Assembly: GCA_007135635.1 (NCBI GenBank)
Contig: SLIO01000463.1
Location: 1 to 7,124, forward strand
Source: Methylomicrobium sp.
Lineage (GTDB): Bacteria; Pseudomonadota; Gammaproteobacteria; Methylococcales; Methylomonadaceae
Length of the DNA: 7,124 bases
Direction of reading: 5' to 3'
Shown: piece by piece, positions 1-6,976 of the stretch
Layout of the letters: each line of letters starts with the position of its first letter
Numbering within the stretch: the stretch's first letter is position 1
The notes under the pieces: generated by a model
Told to the model about the DNA's origin: nothing
The model's input: only the letters and a program-made list of their open reading frames with translations
The model's database searches: none
Position numbers and translations under genes: made by a program

Positions 1-58
1 ACTCAAATTGCGGCTCTGGAAGTCCTGTCAAGCAAATAACCGAACCGCCGCAAAGCCT

Positions 59-80
59 ACTTCTTGTAGAAGTTATTTTG
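59..80 (+). terminator. Small hairpin, possible terminator of an upstream gene
   Basis: ACTTCT (59-64) and AGAAGT (68-73) form a perfect 6-bp stem around a 3-base TGT loop, followed by TATTTTG. The stem is AT-rich and the T tract is interrupted, so it would be a weak intrinsic terminator for a gene ending to the left of or at the window edge. It could equally be a second regulator site in the promoter region, since it is a 15-bp palindrome. Neither role is proven. Confidence 0.3.
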
Positions 81-110
81 TGCATATACCTAGAGAATCA
101 CAAACAACAT

Positions 111-125
111 TTGTCTAATAGATAA
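111..125. promoter_or_regulatory. Candidate TetR-family operator overlapping the -35 box
   Basis: TTGTCTAATAGATAA is a 15-base palindrome centred on base 118, with six of seven half-site positions complementary. It covers the whole predicted -35 hexamer and lies 43 bases upstream of the TetR-family gene's ATG. TetR repressors usually bind such palindromes at their own promoters, so autorepression and repression of the downstream pump genes is a natural inference. The arms are short and AT-rich, so chance cannot be excluded. Confidence 0.45.
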
Positions 126-139
126 TTAAAATGTATATT
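111..139 (+). promoter_or_regulatory. Predicted sigma70-type promoter of the efflux operon
   Basis: A TTGTCT hexamer at 111-116 (4 of 6 matches to TTGACA) and TATATT at 134-139 (5 of 6 matches to TATAAT) are separated by exactly 17 bases. Transcription would begin near 146, leaving a leader of roughly 20-25 bases before the ATG at 169. The surroundings are strongly AT-rich compared with the genes. This promoter argues against the upstream TTG codon at 139 as the regulator's start, because that codon overlaps the -10 box. The assignment rests on inspection only. Confidence 0.5.
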
Positions 140-168
140 TGAAATTCGCTTTTGAATATTCACTCACG

Positions 169-840
169 ATGCCCAAGCCGATACCGAAACCCTTAAAAAC
201 CCGCGCCAGACTGCTCGCCGCAGCCAGCCGAATATTTGCCGAAAAAGGTTTTCAGGAAGCAACGATTGCTGAGATCTGTGAACAAGCCCAAACTAATATC
301 GCTTCGGTCAATTATCATTTTCGCGATAAGGAGAGTCTTTATCTCGAAGCCTGGCGCCATGCGTTCCTCAAGGACCTTGAAATTTATCCGTCGGATGGCG
401 GTGTCGATTCCAGCGCATCCGCCGAACATCGGCTCGCCGGCCGCATTCGCTCTTTAATCGCCCGCATCGCCGACGAAGATTCGCATTTTTTCGCGATTAT
501 CAATAAGGAAATGGCGCAACCGACCTCCTTGCTGCCTGAAATTCTCGAAAAAGAAATCAATCCGCAGCGCCAAGCCATGCTCGCATTGATTGGTGAATGC
601 CTGGGACCGAATGCGGATGATCGGACGATTCATTTTTGCCATGCCAGCATCATCGGCCAATGTTTTCATCTGTTGAAAGTCAAACACATGCAAAGCCACT
701 ATCCGGCACGAAGACACAACCCGGAATTGCAGAACCCGACCGCCTTCGCCGACCATGTCGTGCATTTTTCGTTAGCCGGAATTCAGGCGCTACGCGACCG
801 ACTCGAACCCAGCCTTGGAGACGATACATGCGCGCAATGA
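169..840 (+). CDS. TetR/AcrR-family regulator, CecR-like C-terminal domain
   Basis: A 223-residue one-component repressor, the usual size for the family. Residues 11-57 form the TetR DNA-binding domain, with the helix-turn-helix at about 30-51 (ATIAEICEQAQTNIASVNYH) followed by the typical F-x-x-K-E-x-L-Y end (51-58). The region from about 80 to 215 resembles the CecR/YbiH C-terminal domain (DUF1956): 'NKEMAQPTS' near 112-120 and an I-x-G-Q/E segment near 160-165. In Escherichia coli CecR controls an exporter operon; the ligand here is unknown. The ATG at 169 is preferred over the in-frame TTG at 139, which overlaps the predicted -10 box; no clear Shine-Dalgarno precedes 169. The gene is first in the operon and overlaps the outer membrane factor gene by 13 bases, so it probably represses itself and the pump. 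Family assignment is firm; the CecR subgroup is likely but made by eye. Confidence 0.93.
   Translation: MPKPIPKPLKTRARLLAAASRIFAEKGFQEATIAEICEQAQTNIASVNYHFRDKESLYLEAWRHAFLKDLEIYPSDGGVDSSASAEHRLAGRIRSLIARIADEDSHFFAIINKEMAQPTSLLPEILEKEINPQRQAMLALIGECLGPNADDRTIHFCHASIIGQCFHLLKVKHMQSHYPARRHNPELQNPTAFADHVVHFSLAGIQALRDRLEPSLGDDTCAQ
817..820 (+). promoter_or_regulatory. Shine-Dalgarno GGAG deciding the outer membrane factor start
   Basis: GGAG lies seven bases before the ATG at 828, inside the end of the regulator gene. The alternative ATG at 837, which would overlap the regulator's TGA as ATGA, is sixteen bases away and so less favoured. Placing the ribosome binding site inside the upstream gene suggests translational coupling. 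Confidence 0.7.
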
Positions 841-2225
841 ATCCTTCGCTTCTACTCATACTCACTTTTCTCAGCGCTTGCAGTATTGACATCAAGGAAT
901 TTAAAACGCCAATTCCAGTACCGGAAACGTTCTCGATTACCGGCAGCGAATCCCTTCAAGACCGTTGGTGGCTGAACTTTAACGATCAAACCTTGAATTC
1001 GCTGATCGATACGGCACTTCGGCAAAATCTTGATCTGGCCGCGGCATTCGAAAGATTGAAGCAAGCCGAAGCCCTTGCCCGCAAGGCTGGGTCCGAATTG
1101 ATCCCCGCCGTTAATGCCACGACTAACGCGAATCGCTTCATAGAGGACAATCCCAATACCGGCTCGTTCACTTTCGACAATTTTTCGCTGGGTTTAATCG
1201 CCAGCTACGAACTCGACCTTTGGGGACGAATCCGCGCCGGCACTTACGCGGCAGAACAAGATATCAAAGCCGTCGAACAGGATATCCATACCGCCGCAAT
1301 TGCCTTATCGGCGGAAATCGCACGCGTCTGGTATCTATTAACCGAACAACAACTTCAGCTCGATTTATTGAATGAACAAATCGAAGTCAATAAACAATAT
1401 GCGGATTTGGTCGAAGTTCGCTTTCGAGGCGGCCAAGCGACCGCCGCCGACGTATTCCAGCAGCGGCAATTACTTGAAGGCGTGGTCGGCGACCGCTATT
1501 CGGTTCTCGCGGCGATCGAGGTGCTAAAAAATCAATTGGCGGTATTGACCGGACAAGCCCCTGGTACACTGGAAGTTCCCACGAGTGAACGCTTTCCAGA
1601 GCTCGCCGACCTGCCCGAAACCGGATTGACCTCGGATTTGATTCAACGCCGCCCCGATGTCCGTAAGGCCTATTATCGCCTGCAAGCTGCCGATCTACGG
1701 ATTGCTGCAGCCGTAGCCGACCGCTTTCCGAAAATCGGCTTGTCCGCCGGTATCGATACCTCGGCACCCGACTTACAAGCATTTTTCAATAATTGGATGG
1801 CGACACTCGCCGGCAATGTAGTGCTGCCTTTGATCGATGGCGGGCGCCGCGTTGCCGAAGTCCGGCGAACTGAAGCTGTGACCGAGGAAGCGTTTAATCT
1901 CTATGGACAAAGCGTATTACAGTCACTACAGCAAGTCGAAAATGCCTTGGCCCAAGAAACGCGTCAACACCAACGTTTAGATAGCCTGAAAGAACAACTG
2001 CGCTATCTGAACGAGGCCAATGACAATATCCGTATCCGGTCCGCTTACGGCGTTTTCGATTTTTTGCGGGTGCTATCGACATTGAATAGCTTACAAGCGA
2101 TGCAACGCACACTCATTCGCGCCGAACGCGAATTGGTTGACTTTAGAATTCAACTCTACCGATCACTGGCGGGCGGTTGGCCGCTTGTCGAGCCGGTCAC
2201 GAAAAGGAATGATACTCATGGCTAA
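828..2225 (+). CDS. RND efflux outer membrane factor lipoprotein, NodT/OprM family
   Basis: A 465-residue TolC-like channel that, as a trimer, forms the outer membrane and periplasmic exit duct of the pump. Residues 1-17 are a lipoprotein signal peptide ending in the lipobox LSAC, with Cys18 to be lipidated; Ser at +2 fits outer membrane sorting. Two outer membrane efflux repeats follow, roughly 55-240 and 265-450. Hallmarks of the NodT subgroup are visible: SYELDLWGRIRAG (126-138), IQRRPDVRKAYYRLQAAD (272-289), PLIDGGRRVAEVR (334-346) and the C-terminal LYRSLAGGW (443-451). Length is normal and no frame damage is seen. The start at 828 is set by GGAG at 817-820; 837 is possible and would shorten the signal peptide by three residues. 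The 3' end overlaps the adaptor gene by 8 bases. The partners are the adaptor and permease just downstream. Confidence 0.95.
   Translation: MRAMNPSLLLILTFLSACSIDIKEFKTPIPVPETFSITGSESLQDRWWLNFNDQTLNSLIDTALRQNLDLAAAFERLKQAEALARKAGSELIPAVNATTNANRFIEDNPNTGSFTFDNFSLGLIASYELDLWGRIRAGTYAAEQDIKAVEQDIHTAAIALSAEIARVWYLLTEQQLQLDLLNEQIEVNKQYADLVEVRFRGGQATAADVFQQRQLLEGVVGDRYSVLAAIEVLKNQLAVLTGQAPGTLEVPTSERFPELADLPETGLTSDLIQRRPDVRKAYYRLQAADLRIAAAVADRFPKIGLSAGIDTSAPDLQAFFNNWMATLAGNVVLPLIDGGRRVAEVRRTEAVTEEAFNLYGQSVLQSLQQVENALAQETRQHQRLDSLKEQLRYLNEANDNIRIRSAYGVFDFLRVLSTLNSLQAMQRTLIRAERELVDFRIQLYRSLAGGWPLVEPVTKRNDTHG
2206..2208 (+). promoter_or_regulatory. Shine-Dalgarno-like AAAAGGA before the adaptor gene
   Basis: A purine run ending in GGA (2206-2208) sits nine bases before the ATG at 2218 and only one base before another in-frame ATG at 2209. 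The spacing selects 2218 as the start, placing the site inside the last codons of the outer membrane factor gene. Confidence 0.6.
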
Positions 2226-3426
2226 TCCCGTCAAGAAATACGCCACGCTGCTGATTTCGCTGGCGATCATCGCATCTTCCGGGGCACTATCTTATTACTG
2301 GCTAACTAACAAACCCCGCGCGGAACGTAAAGCCTCGCCGGTCGTCGCACCCTTAGTTGAAATCATCACGCCGCAAGCCATCGACCATCAAATCACCGTC
2401 TTCGCGCTCGGTAATGTGATTCCGGCACAAAGCGTCAATCTTAATTCGCGTGTCGACGGCATGGTCGTTTCGGTCAGCAATCAATTCATAGAAGGCGGCT
2501 TGTTGAAAAAAGACGAAGAAATCGTCCGGCTCGATCCGACCGACTACGAATTACGCGTACGTAGAGCGCAAAGCGATCTCACCCAAGCCCGTTTCAACCT
2601 AAAAATGGAATTGGGCCAACAAGCGATCGCGCAACGCGAATATCAATTGCTCGGCCAAGAATTGGACGAACTAGCTCAAGAACTGGTGCAACGTAAACCC
2701 CATCTGGAAGCCGCCAAGGCATCGTTAAATGCCGCCGAAGCAGTTCTGGAACAAGCCAAGCTGGACCTCGAGCGCACCCGTACGATTGCACCATTCAACG
2801 CCGTCGTCACGGCCCGCAATGCCAATATCGGCTCCTGGGTATCGACCTTCTCGACCGGCACTCCGCTCGTGCAATTGGTCGCGACCGATTATTTTTGGAT
2901 CGACGTATCTCTGCCGCTCGACAAATTGCGCTGGATAACAATTCCTAGTTTCAAAGGCGAACGCGGCTCGGCAGTCACAATCAGCTATGAAAGAGCCTGG
3001 GGACCTGACGCATTTAGAATCGGCACCGTCAAACGCCTCAAAGCCGAAGTCGAACCTGAAGGCCGCATGGCCAAATTACTGGTTGAAGTCGAGGATCCGC
3101 TCAGCCTGAAGCCGGCTAACCAAAATGCACCTCGTATGATGCTTGGCACATTGGTTCGGGCGGCGATTACAGGCAAAACCTTAACCGATGTACTACCTGT
3201 TCCGGAAACCGCATTGCATGACGGCAACCGACTCTGGCTAATGAGCGAGCAAGATACATTGGAGATTGTCAAAATTGCACCGGCTTGGACAGAACAAGGC
3301 TTTATTTATTTGCATACCGCGGAACTACCGGAACGGCCGCGCATCATCATCAGCGATCTTTCTACACCGGTTCAGGGTATGCGTATTCGTACTACCGAAA
3401 CCGACCGTTCCTCCCCCGCCAGGTAA
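2218..3426 (+). CDS. RND efflux periplasmic adaptor (membrane fusion protein, HlyD/AcrA family)
   Basis: A 402-residue adaptor that would link the inner membrane permease to the outer membrane factor. Residues 9-29 are hydrophobic and form an N-terminal membrane anchor or signal; there is no lipobox cysteine, so unlike AcrA it is probably not lipidated. The lipoyl half-motifs lie near 75-108 and 186-222, the second with the signature RTRTIAPFNAVV (186-197). Between them, about 110-185, is an Ala/Gln/Glu/Leu-rich alpha-helical hairpin (coiled coil) that contacts the outer membrane factor. The beta-barrel domain follows at about 224-320 and the membrane-proximal domain at about 325-395. Length is normal. 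It begins within the last 8 bases of the outer membrane factor gene, and the permease gene starts 5 bases after its stop. The order outer factor, adaptor, permease is less common than adaptor first, but well known. The substrate cannot be told from the sequence. Confidence 0.95.
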   Translation: MANPVKKYATLLISLAIIASSGALSYYWLTNKPRAERKASPVVAPLVEIITPQAIDHQITVFALGNVIPAQSVNLNSRVDGMVVSVSNQFIEGGLLKKDEEIVRLDPTDYELRVRRAQSDLTQARFNLKMELGQQAIAQREYQLLGQELDELAQELVQRKPHLEAAKASLNAAEAVLEQAKLDLERTRTIAPFNAVVTARNANIGSWVSTFSTGTPLVQLVATDYFWIDVSLPLDKLRWITIPSFKGERGSAVTISYERAWGPDAFRIGTVKRLKAEVEPEGRMAKLLVEVEDPLSLKPANQNAPRMMLGTLVRAAITGKTLTDVLPVPETALHDGNRLWLMSEQDTLEIVKIAPAWTEQGFIYLHTAELPERPRIIISDLSTPVQGMRIRTTETDRSSPAR

Positions 3427-3431
3427 GCAGC

Positions 3432-6400
3432 ATGCAATCACATCAAGATCCAAGCCACACCGGACCTATTGCATGGATGGCAGGTCATTCGGTCGCGGCC
3501 AATCTCGCAATGGTCGTGTGTATCATCGGCGGACTGCTGTTTTTAAACAATATTCGCCAAGAAGTTTTTCCTGACTTTGAAATCGACAGCGTCAGCATCA
3601 GTGTCACTTATCCCGGCGCCAGTCCGGAAGAGGTCGAACGCGGCATTGTCCTAGCGATCGAAGACGCGGTAGGCGGCTTAGACGGCATTAAACAAATCAA
3701 CTCATCAGCCATGGAAAATGCCGGCACGGTCACCGTCGAAGCACTCCGCGGCACCGACATGCAACGGTTTACCCAAGACATTCAAAAAGAAGTTGACCGT
3801 ATTACGACTTTCCCAATCGATGCCGAAAAACCGCAAATAACCTTGATTGCCAGCAAGCGCAGGGTCATCTCGGTCGCGTTATATGGCGATGCAGAGGAAG
3901 CCGTTTTACACGAATTGGCCGAACAACTCCGCGATCAATTACTGCAGGACCCAGGCATCACGCAAATCGATCTCGAAGGCGTCAAACCGCTCGAAATCGC
4001 CGTCGAAATCCCGCAGGACATGCTGAGGCGCTATCGCTTGTCGTTAGGCGACATCGCTGAACGAATCGCGGCGGCCAGCATCGACCTGCCGGCCGGCAGT
4101 GTTAAAACCGGCAGCGGCGAGATTTTGATCCGTATCAAAGAGCGCCGCGATTACGGGCGTCAATTCAGTCAATTGCCTATCATTACTACGGCCGACGGTA
4201 GCCAGATCAAACTCGGCGATATCGCTCGTATAACAGATGGCTTCGATGAAAGCGATTATTATGCGACCTTCAACGACAAGCCCGCCGTGATGCTGCAAGT
4301 CTACAGTGTCGGCGAACAAACGCCGATACAAGTGTCTGAAACGGTCCGGAACCATCTAGCTAAAATTGCCCCTGAATTACCCGAAGGTATCGCCACCGAC
4401 GTCCGGCGCGATGCCTCGGAAGACTACGCACAAAGGATTGACCTTTTGTTGCGCAACAGCGCGATGGGCTTATCGCTGGTATTTATCTTGCTCGCGCTGT
4501 TTCTTGAGCTACGCCTGGCATTTTGGGTCATGATGGGTATTCCTATTGCGTTTCTCGGGTCGTTTTTGTTCCTGCCCGCTATCGGCGTCACGCTGAACAT
4601 GATCTCATTATTCGCGTTTATTATTGCAATCGGCATCGTTGTCGACGACGCGATCATCATTGGCGAAAATATTTATCACCACCGACAAGAAGGTCTGCCT
4701 CCGCTTCAAGCGGCAATTCAAGGCGCCCGCGAAATGGCGATGCCGGTTACCTTCAGCATTTTGACCAACATCGCAACCTTCATGCCGCTGCTGTTCATTC
4801 CCGGGTTTACCGGCAAAATTTTTTATATGATTCCGTTGGTCGTGATCACGGTCTTCTTGCTGTCTCTCGTCGAGAGCCTATTCATCCTACCGAATCACCT
4901 CGGGCACCTAAAGCCATTGAAAAGCCAAGGTTTTCAAGCCCGGATCCATCACTATCAACAACGCTTCAGCGATGGTTTCCGGCGCTGGACTCTGCACCGC
5001 TACGGCCCATTTCTCGAAAGCGTACTTGAGCATCGCTATCTGACCGTCACTTTGGCATTCTCAATACTTATTGCAGCATTGGCCTATGCCGCTAGCGGAC
5101 GCATGGGCATGACCTTGTTTCCGAAAGTCGAATCCGATTATGCACAAGTCACGTTAACGATGCCCTTTGGCACGCCGGTCGAAAAAACCGAAACAATCGC
5201 TCGGTACTTATCGGAAGCAGCGCTTCGCGTCGCGACAAACGTTCCAAACGGCGACCAATTATTGAAAGGCCAATTTACTGAAATCGGCACCGTAGACAGA
5301 CAACAGACGCTCGGCAGTCACCTGGCTACCGTCCGCACCTATCTGGCGCCACCCGAAATTCGCGACAACATTCTTAGCACCGAGCAATTCACCCGGCGCT
5401 GGCGCGAAGAAGCCGGTGAAATTGCCGGCATCGAAGCAATTTTATTCGAATCGGACGCCGGCGGCCCCAGTCGGGGGCCTGCAATCACGGTCGAACTCAA
5501 TCACCGCGACATCCAAATCTTGGAACAAGCGAGCAGGCGCCTTGCACAAACGCTTAGCGCCTACCCTATCGTCAATGACGTCGACAGCGGTTTGACCAGC
5601 GGCAAGGAACAATTGGACTTTACGCTGCTGCCCGAAGGCAGAGGCTTGGGGCTAACGGCACAAGATGTCGCGCGCCAAGTCAGAAATGCGTTTTTCGGTG
5701 CCGAAGTGCTCCGTCAGCAACGCGGCCGTAATGAGATCAAAATCATGGTCAGATTGCCCGAGAACGAGCGAATGTCGCTAAAAAATATCGAAAGCCTAAT
5801 GCTACGCACACCAGCAGGAATCGAGATTCCGCTCACCGAAGCGGTTCATATCGAACGCGGCCGCGCCTACACCGAAATCAATCGCCGTAACGGGCGACGC
5901 AATATCCAAGTCAAATCGGGCGTCGCGCCGCGCAGTCGGGCCGGCGAAATCATTAACGACCTCAAAGCCACCGAACTGCCGCGCCTGCAAGAAGAATTTC
6001 CAGGCTTGCAATATAGCTTTCAGGGTAGTCAAGCCGAAATGGCCGATAATCTTAGCAGTCTCAAAATCAGTTTTGTCTTTGCACTGCTGGCGATTTATGC
6101 GATGTTGGCGATTCCGTTTCGCAGCTACATTCTGCCGTTGATCGTCATCGTCAGCATTCCGTTCGGCATCATCGGCGCAATATTAGGGCATTTGTTGATG
6201 GGTTACGATCTGAGTATCCTCAGCATGCTCGGCATCGTCGCTCTATCCGGCATCGTTGTCAACGATTCGCTGGTATTGATCAATTATGCGAACGAACACC
6301 GCATCGGCAGCGCCAAAACACCGTTACAAGTCATCAAAGCCGCCGGAATTCAACGCTTCAGGCCAATACTGTTAACCACACTCACCACTTTTTTCGGCTT

Positions 6401-6587
6401 AATGCCGATGATTCTGGAAACATCCCGGCAAGCGCGAATGTTGATCCCTATGGCGATTTCAATCGGCTTCGGCATTTTGTTCGCAACCTTGATTACGCTA
6501 GTACTGATTCCATCGCTATATCTGGTTGCCGAAGACGTTAGGATATTGTTTCACAAGTTAAAAGTAGCTTTTTACGCCAAGGATTAG
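3432..6587 (+). CDS. RND-family efflux permease (AcrB/HAE1-like, proton-driven inner membrane pump)
   Basis: A 1051-residue permease of normal RND length that should work as a trimer, exporting substrate in exchange for protons. Both halves of the internal duplication are present: TM1 (about 23-40), a large periplasmic loop (about 41-338), TM2-TM6 (about 344-488), then TM7 (about 535-555), a second periplasmic loop (about 556-875) and TM8-TM12 (about 878-1034). TM4 carries the paired proton-relay aspartates D405 and D406 in GIVVDDAIII, which points to the HAE1/drug-type branch, not the heavy-metal branch. The TM10 lysine of AcrB (K940) is replaced by N944 in GIVVNDSLVLI. The ATG at 3432 is chosen because it follows an AGG (3421-3423) by eight bases and yields a standard N-terminus; the frame stays open upstream to 3285, but that part overlaps the adaptor gene and has no permease features. 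The substrate is unknown. Confidence 0.97.
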   Translation: MQSHQDPSHTGPIAWMAGHSVAANLAMVVCIIGGLLFLNNIRQEVFPDFEIDSVSISVTYPGASPEEVERGIVLAIEDAVGGLDGIKQINSSAMENAGTVTVEALRGTDMQRFTQDIQKEVDRITTFPIDAEKPQITLIASKRRVISVALYGDAEEAVLHELAEQLRDQLLQDPGITQIDLEGVKPLEIAVEIPQDMLRRYRLSLGDIAERIAAASIDLPAGSVKTGSGEILIRIKERRDYGRQFSQLPIITTADGSQIKLGDIARITDGFDESDYYATFNDKPAVMLQVYSVGEQTPIQVSETVRNHLAKIAPELPEGIATDVRRDASEDYAQRIDLLLRNSAMGLSLVFILLALFLELRLAFWVMMGIPIAFLGSFLFLPAIGVTLNMISLFAFIIAIGIVVDDAIIIGENIYHHRQEGLPPLQAAIQGAREMAMPVTFSILTNIATFMPLLFIPGFTGKIFYMIPLVVITVFLLSLVESLFILPNHLGHLKPLKSQGFQARIHHYQQRFSDGFRRWTLHRYGPFLESVLEHRYLTVTLAFSILIAALAYAASGRMGMTLFPKVESDYAQVTLTMPFGTPVEKTETIARYLSEAALRVATNVPNGDQLLKGQFTEIGTVDRQQTLGSHLATVRTYLAPPEIRDNILSTEQFTRRWREEAGEIAGIEAILFESDAGGPSRGPAITVELNHRDIQILEQASRRLAQTLSAYPIVNDVDSGLTSGKEQLDFTLLPEGRGLGLTAQDVARQVRNAFFGAEVLRQQRGRNEIKIMVRLPENERMSLKNIESLMLRTPAGIEIPLTEAVHIERGRAYTEINRRNGRRNIQVKSGVAPRSRAGEIINDLKATELPRLQEEFPGLQYSFQGSQAEMADNLSSLKISFVFALLAIYAMLAIPFRSYILPLIVIVSIPFGIIGAILGHLLMGYDLSILSMLGIVALSGIVVNDSLVLINYANEHRIGSAKTPLQVIKAAGIQRFRPILLTTLTTFFGLMPMILETSRQARMLIPMAISIGFGILFATLITLVLIPSLYLVAEDVRILFHKLKVAFYAKD

Positions 6588-6706
6588 CGGGCTATAAAAT
6601 GACCCAAACCCTACGCATCCAAGGCAGTATTTATCGAAGGCTTTGGCAGAACGGGGTTTACAACCCATACGTATCAAGCTAAAAACTTCCAATCCGCATA
6701 ACGCTC
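6588..6706. other. Intergenic sequence after the operon, no gene seen
   Basis: No credible coding sequence follows the permease stop. Weak secondary structures are present: CCAAGGC (6619-6625) can pair with GCTTTGG (6640-6646) with one G-U pair, GGGTT (6654-6658) pairs with AACCC (6662-6666), and ATACGTAT (6667-6674) is a palindrome. None is followed by a T run, so no intrinsic terminator can be assigned to the operon. They may be remnants of degenerate palindromic repeats like those further right. Confidence 0.5.
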
Positions 6707-6756
6707 TTTCCCAAACTCTCCAGCTTGGGAAACACACCCCGGAAGCTCCAGCTTCC
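6707..6756 (-). repeat. Composite palindromic repeat, copy 1 (inverted relative to copy 2)
   Basis: Two palindromes sit together. TTTCCCAA (6707-6714) pairs with TTGGGAAA (6725-6732) around a 10-base loop, and GGAAGCT (6741-6747) pairs with AGCTTCC (6750-6756) around two bases. Exactly 11 bases (6730-6740) separate the TTGGG arm from the GGAAGCT palindrome. Read on the minus strand, the unit is the GGAAGCT palindrome, 11 bases, then CCCAAGCTGGAG, the same order and spacing as copy 2. No T tract follows, but the hairpins could still stabilise or end the operon transcript. Confidence 0.7.
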
Positions 6757-6822
6757 TGAGATCGACACAACCTCTCTACATTCTCAATCAACCACAACTC
6801 GTTCAATCTTCCTTGATTGTCG

Positions 6823-6864
6823 GGAAGCTAGAGCTTCCTGAACAGGTTACCCAAGCTGGAGCTC
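6823..6864 (+). repeat. Composite palindromic repeat, copy 2 (right arm degenerate)
   Basis: GGAAGCT (6823-6829) and AGCTTCC (6832-6838) form a 7-bp stem with an AG loop. Then come 11 bases (6839-6849) and CCCAAGCTGGAGCT (6850-6863). The expected closing arm TTGGG is missing; the sequence becomes CTCATC. It is an inverted copy of 6707-6756 with 66 bases between their GGAAGCT palindromes, so the two copies could also pair with each other into a long hairpin. Confidence 0.7.
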
Positions 6865-6922
6865 TCATCGTTATACATAAGTCAAAAAATTACCCTTTTG
6901 CAAGCTTAGCCAATGAGAGCTC
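6859..6922. repeat. 10-bp perfect inverted repeat pair
   Basis: GAGCTCTCAT (6859-6868) and ATGAGAGCTC (6913-6922) are perfect reverse complements separated by 44 AT-rich bases. The left arm begins inside repeat copy 2, just where that copy departs from copy 1. This could be a hairpin or the scar of a rearrangement; no coding potential lies between the arms. Confidence 0.5.
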
Positions 6923-6976
6923 GATACCATTTATTGTCATTTAACACACTCGGCTATCCCTCACCTAGCGCTCACT

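Noticed and set aside
1..39. An open frame from the window edge to a TAA at 37-39 (12 codons), possibly the end of an upstream gene
   Set aside because: Too short to judge, and frames 2 and 3 are open even longer (to 118 and 125). The hairpin at 59-73 would fit a gene end, but that is not enough to call a gene.
139..168. Ten-codon N-terminal extension of the regulator from a TTG start
   Set aside because: It overlaps the predicted -10 box, has no good ribosome binding site, and the ATG at 169 gives a normal TetR-family N-terminus.
3285..3431. N-terminal extension of the permease frame by 49 codons
   Set aside because: It lies wholly within the adaptor gene and its tail, has no resemblance to a permease N-terminus, and the ATG at 3432 has suitable spacing from AGG at 3421-3423.
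4523..5029. A 168-codon + strand frame within the permease gene
   Set aside because: It is an out-of-frame shadow of conserved permease sequence covering TM3 to TM6; its translation is rich in Arg, His and Ser with no family features.
3432..6587. Heavy-metal (CusA/CzcA-type) RND permease
   Set aside because: TM4 has the paired aspartates D405-D406 typical of drug-type permeases, and the neighbourhood has no metal-binding proteins or metal-sensing regulators.
6558..6806. A minus-strand frame of 82 codons across the permease end and the repeats
   Set aside because: It runs through palindromic repeat copy 1 and the permease 3' end, has no recognisable domain, and looks like chance.
6707..6864. 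CRISPR array
   Set aside because: The repeats are inverted, only two, and internally palindromic, with no regular direct repeats or spacers and no cas genes.
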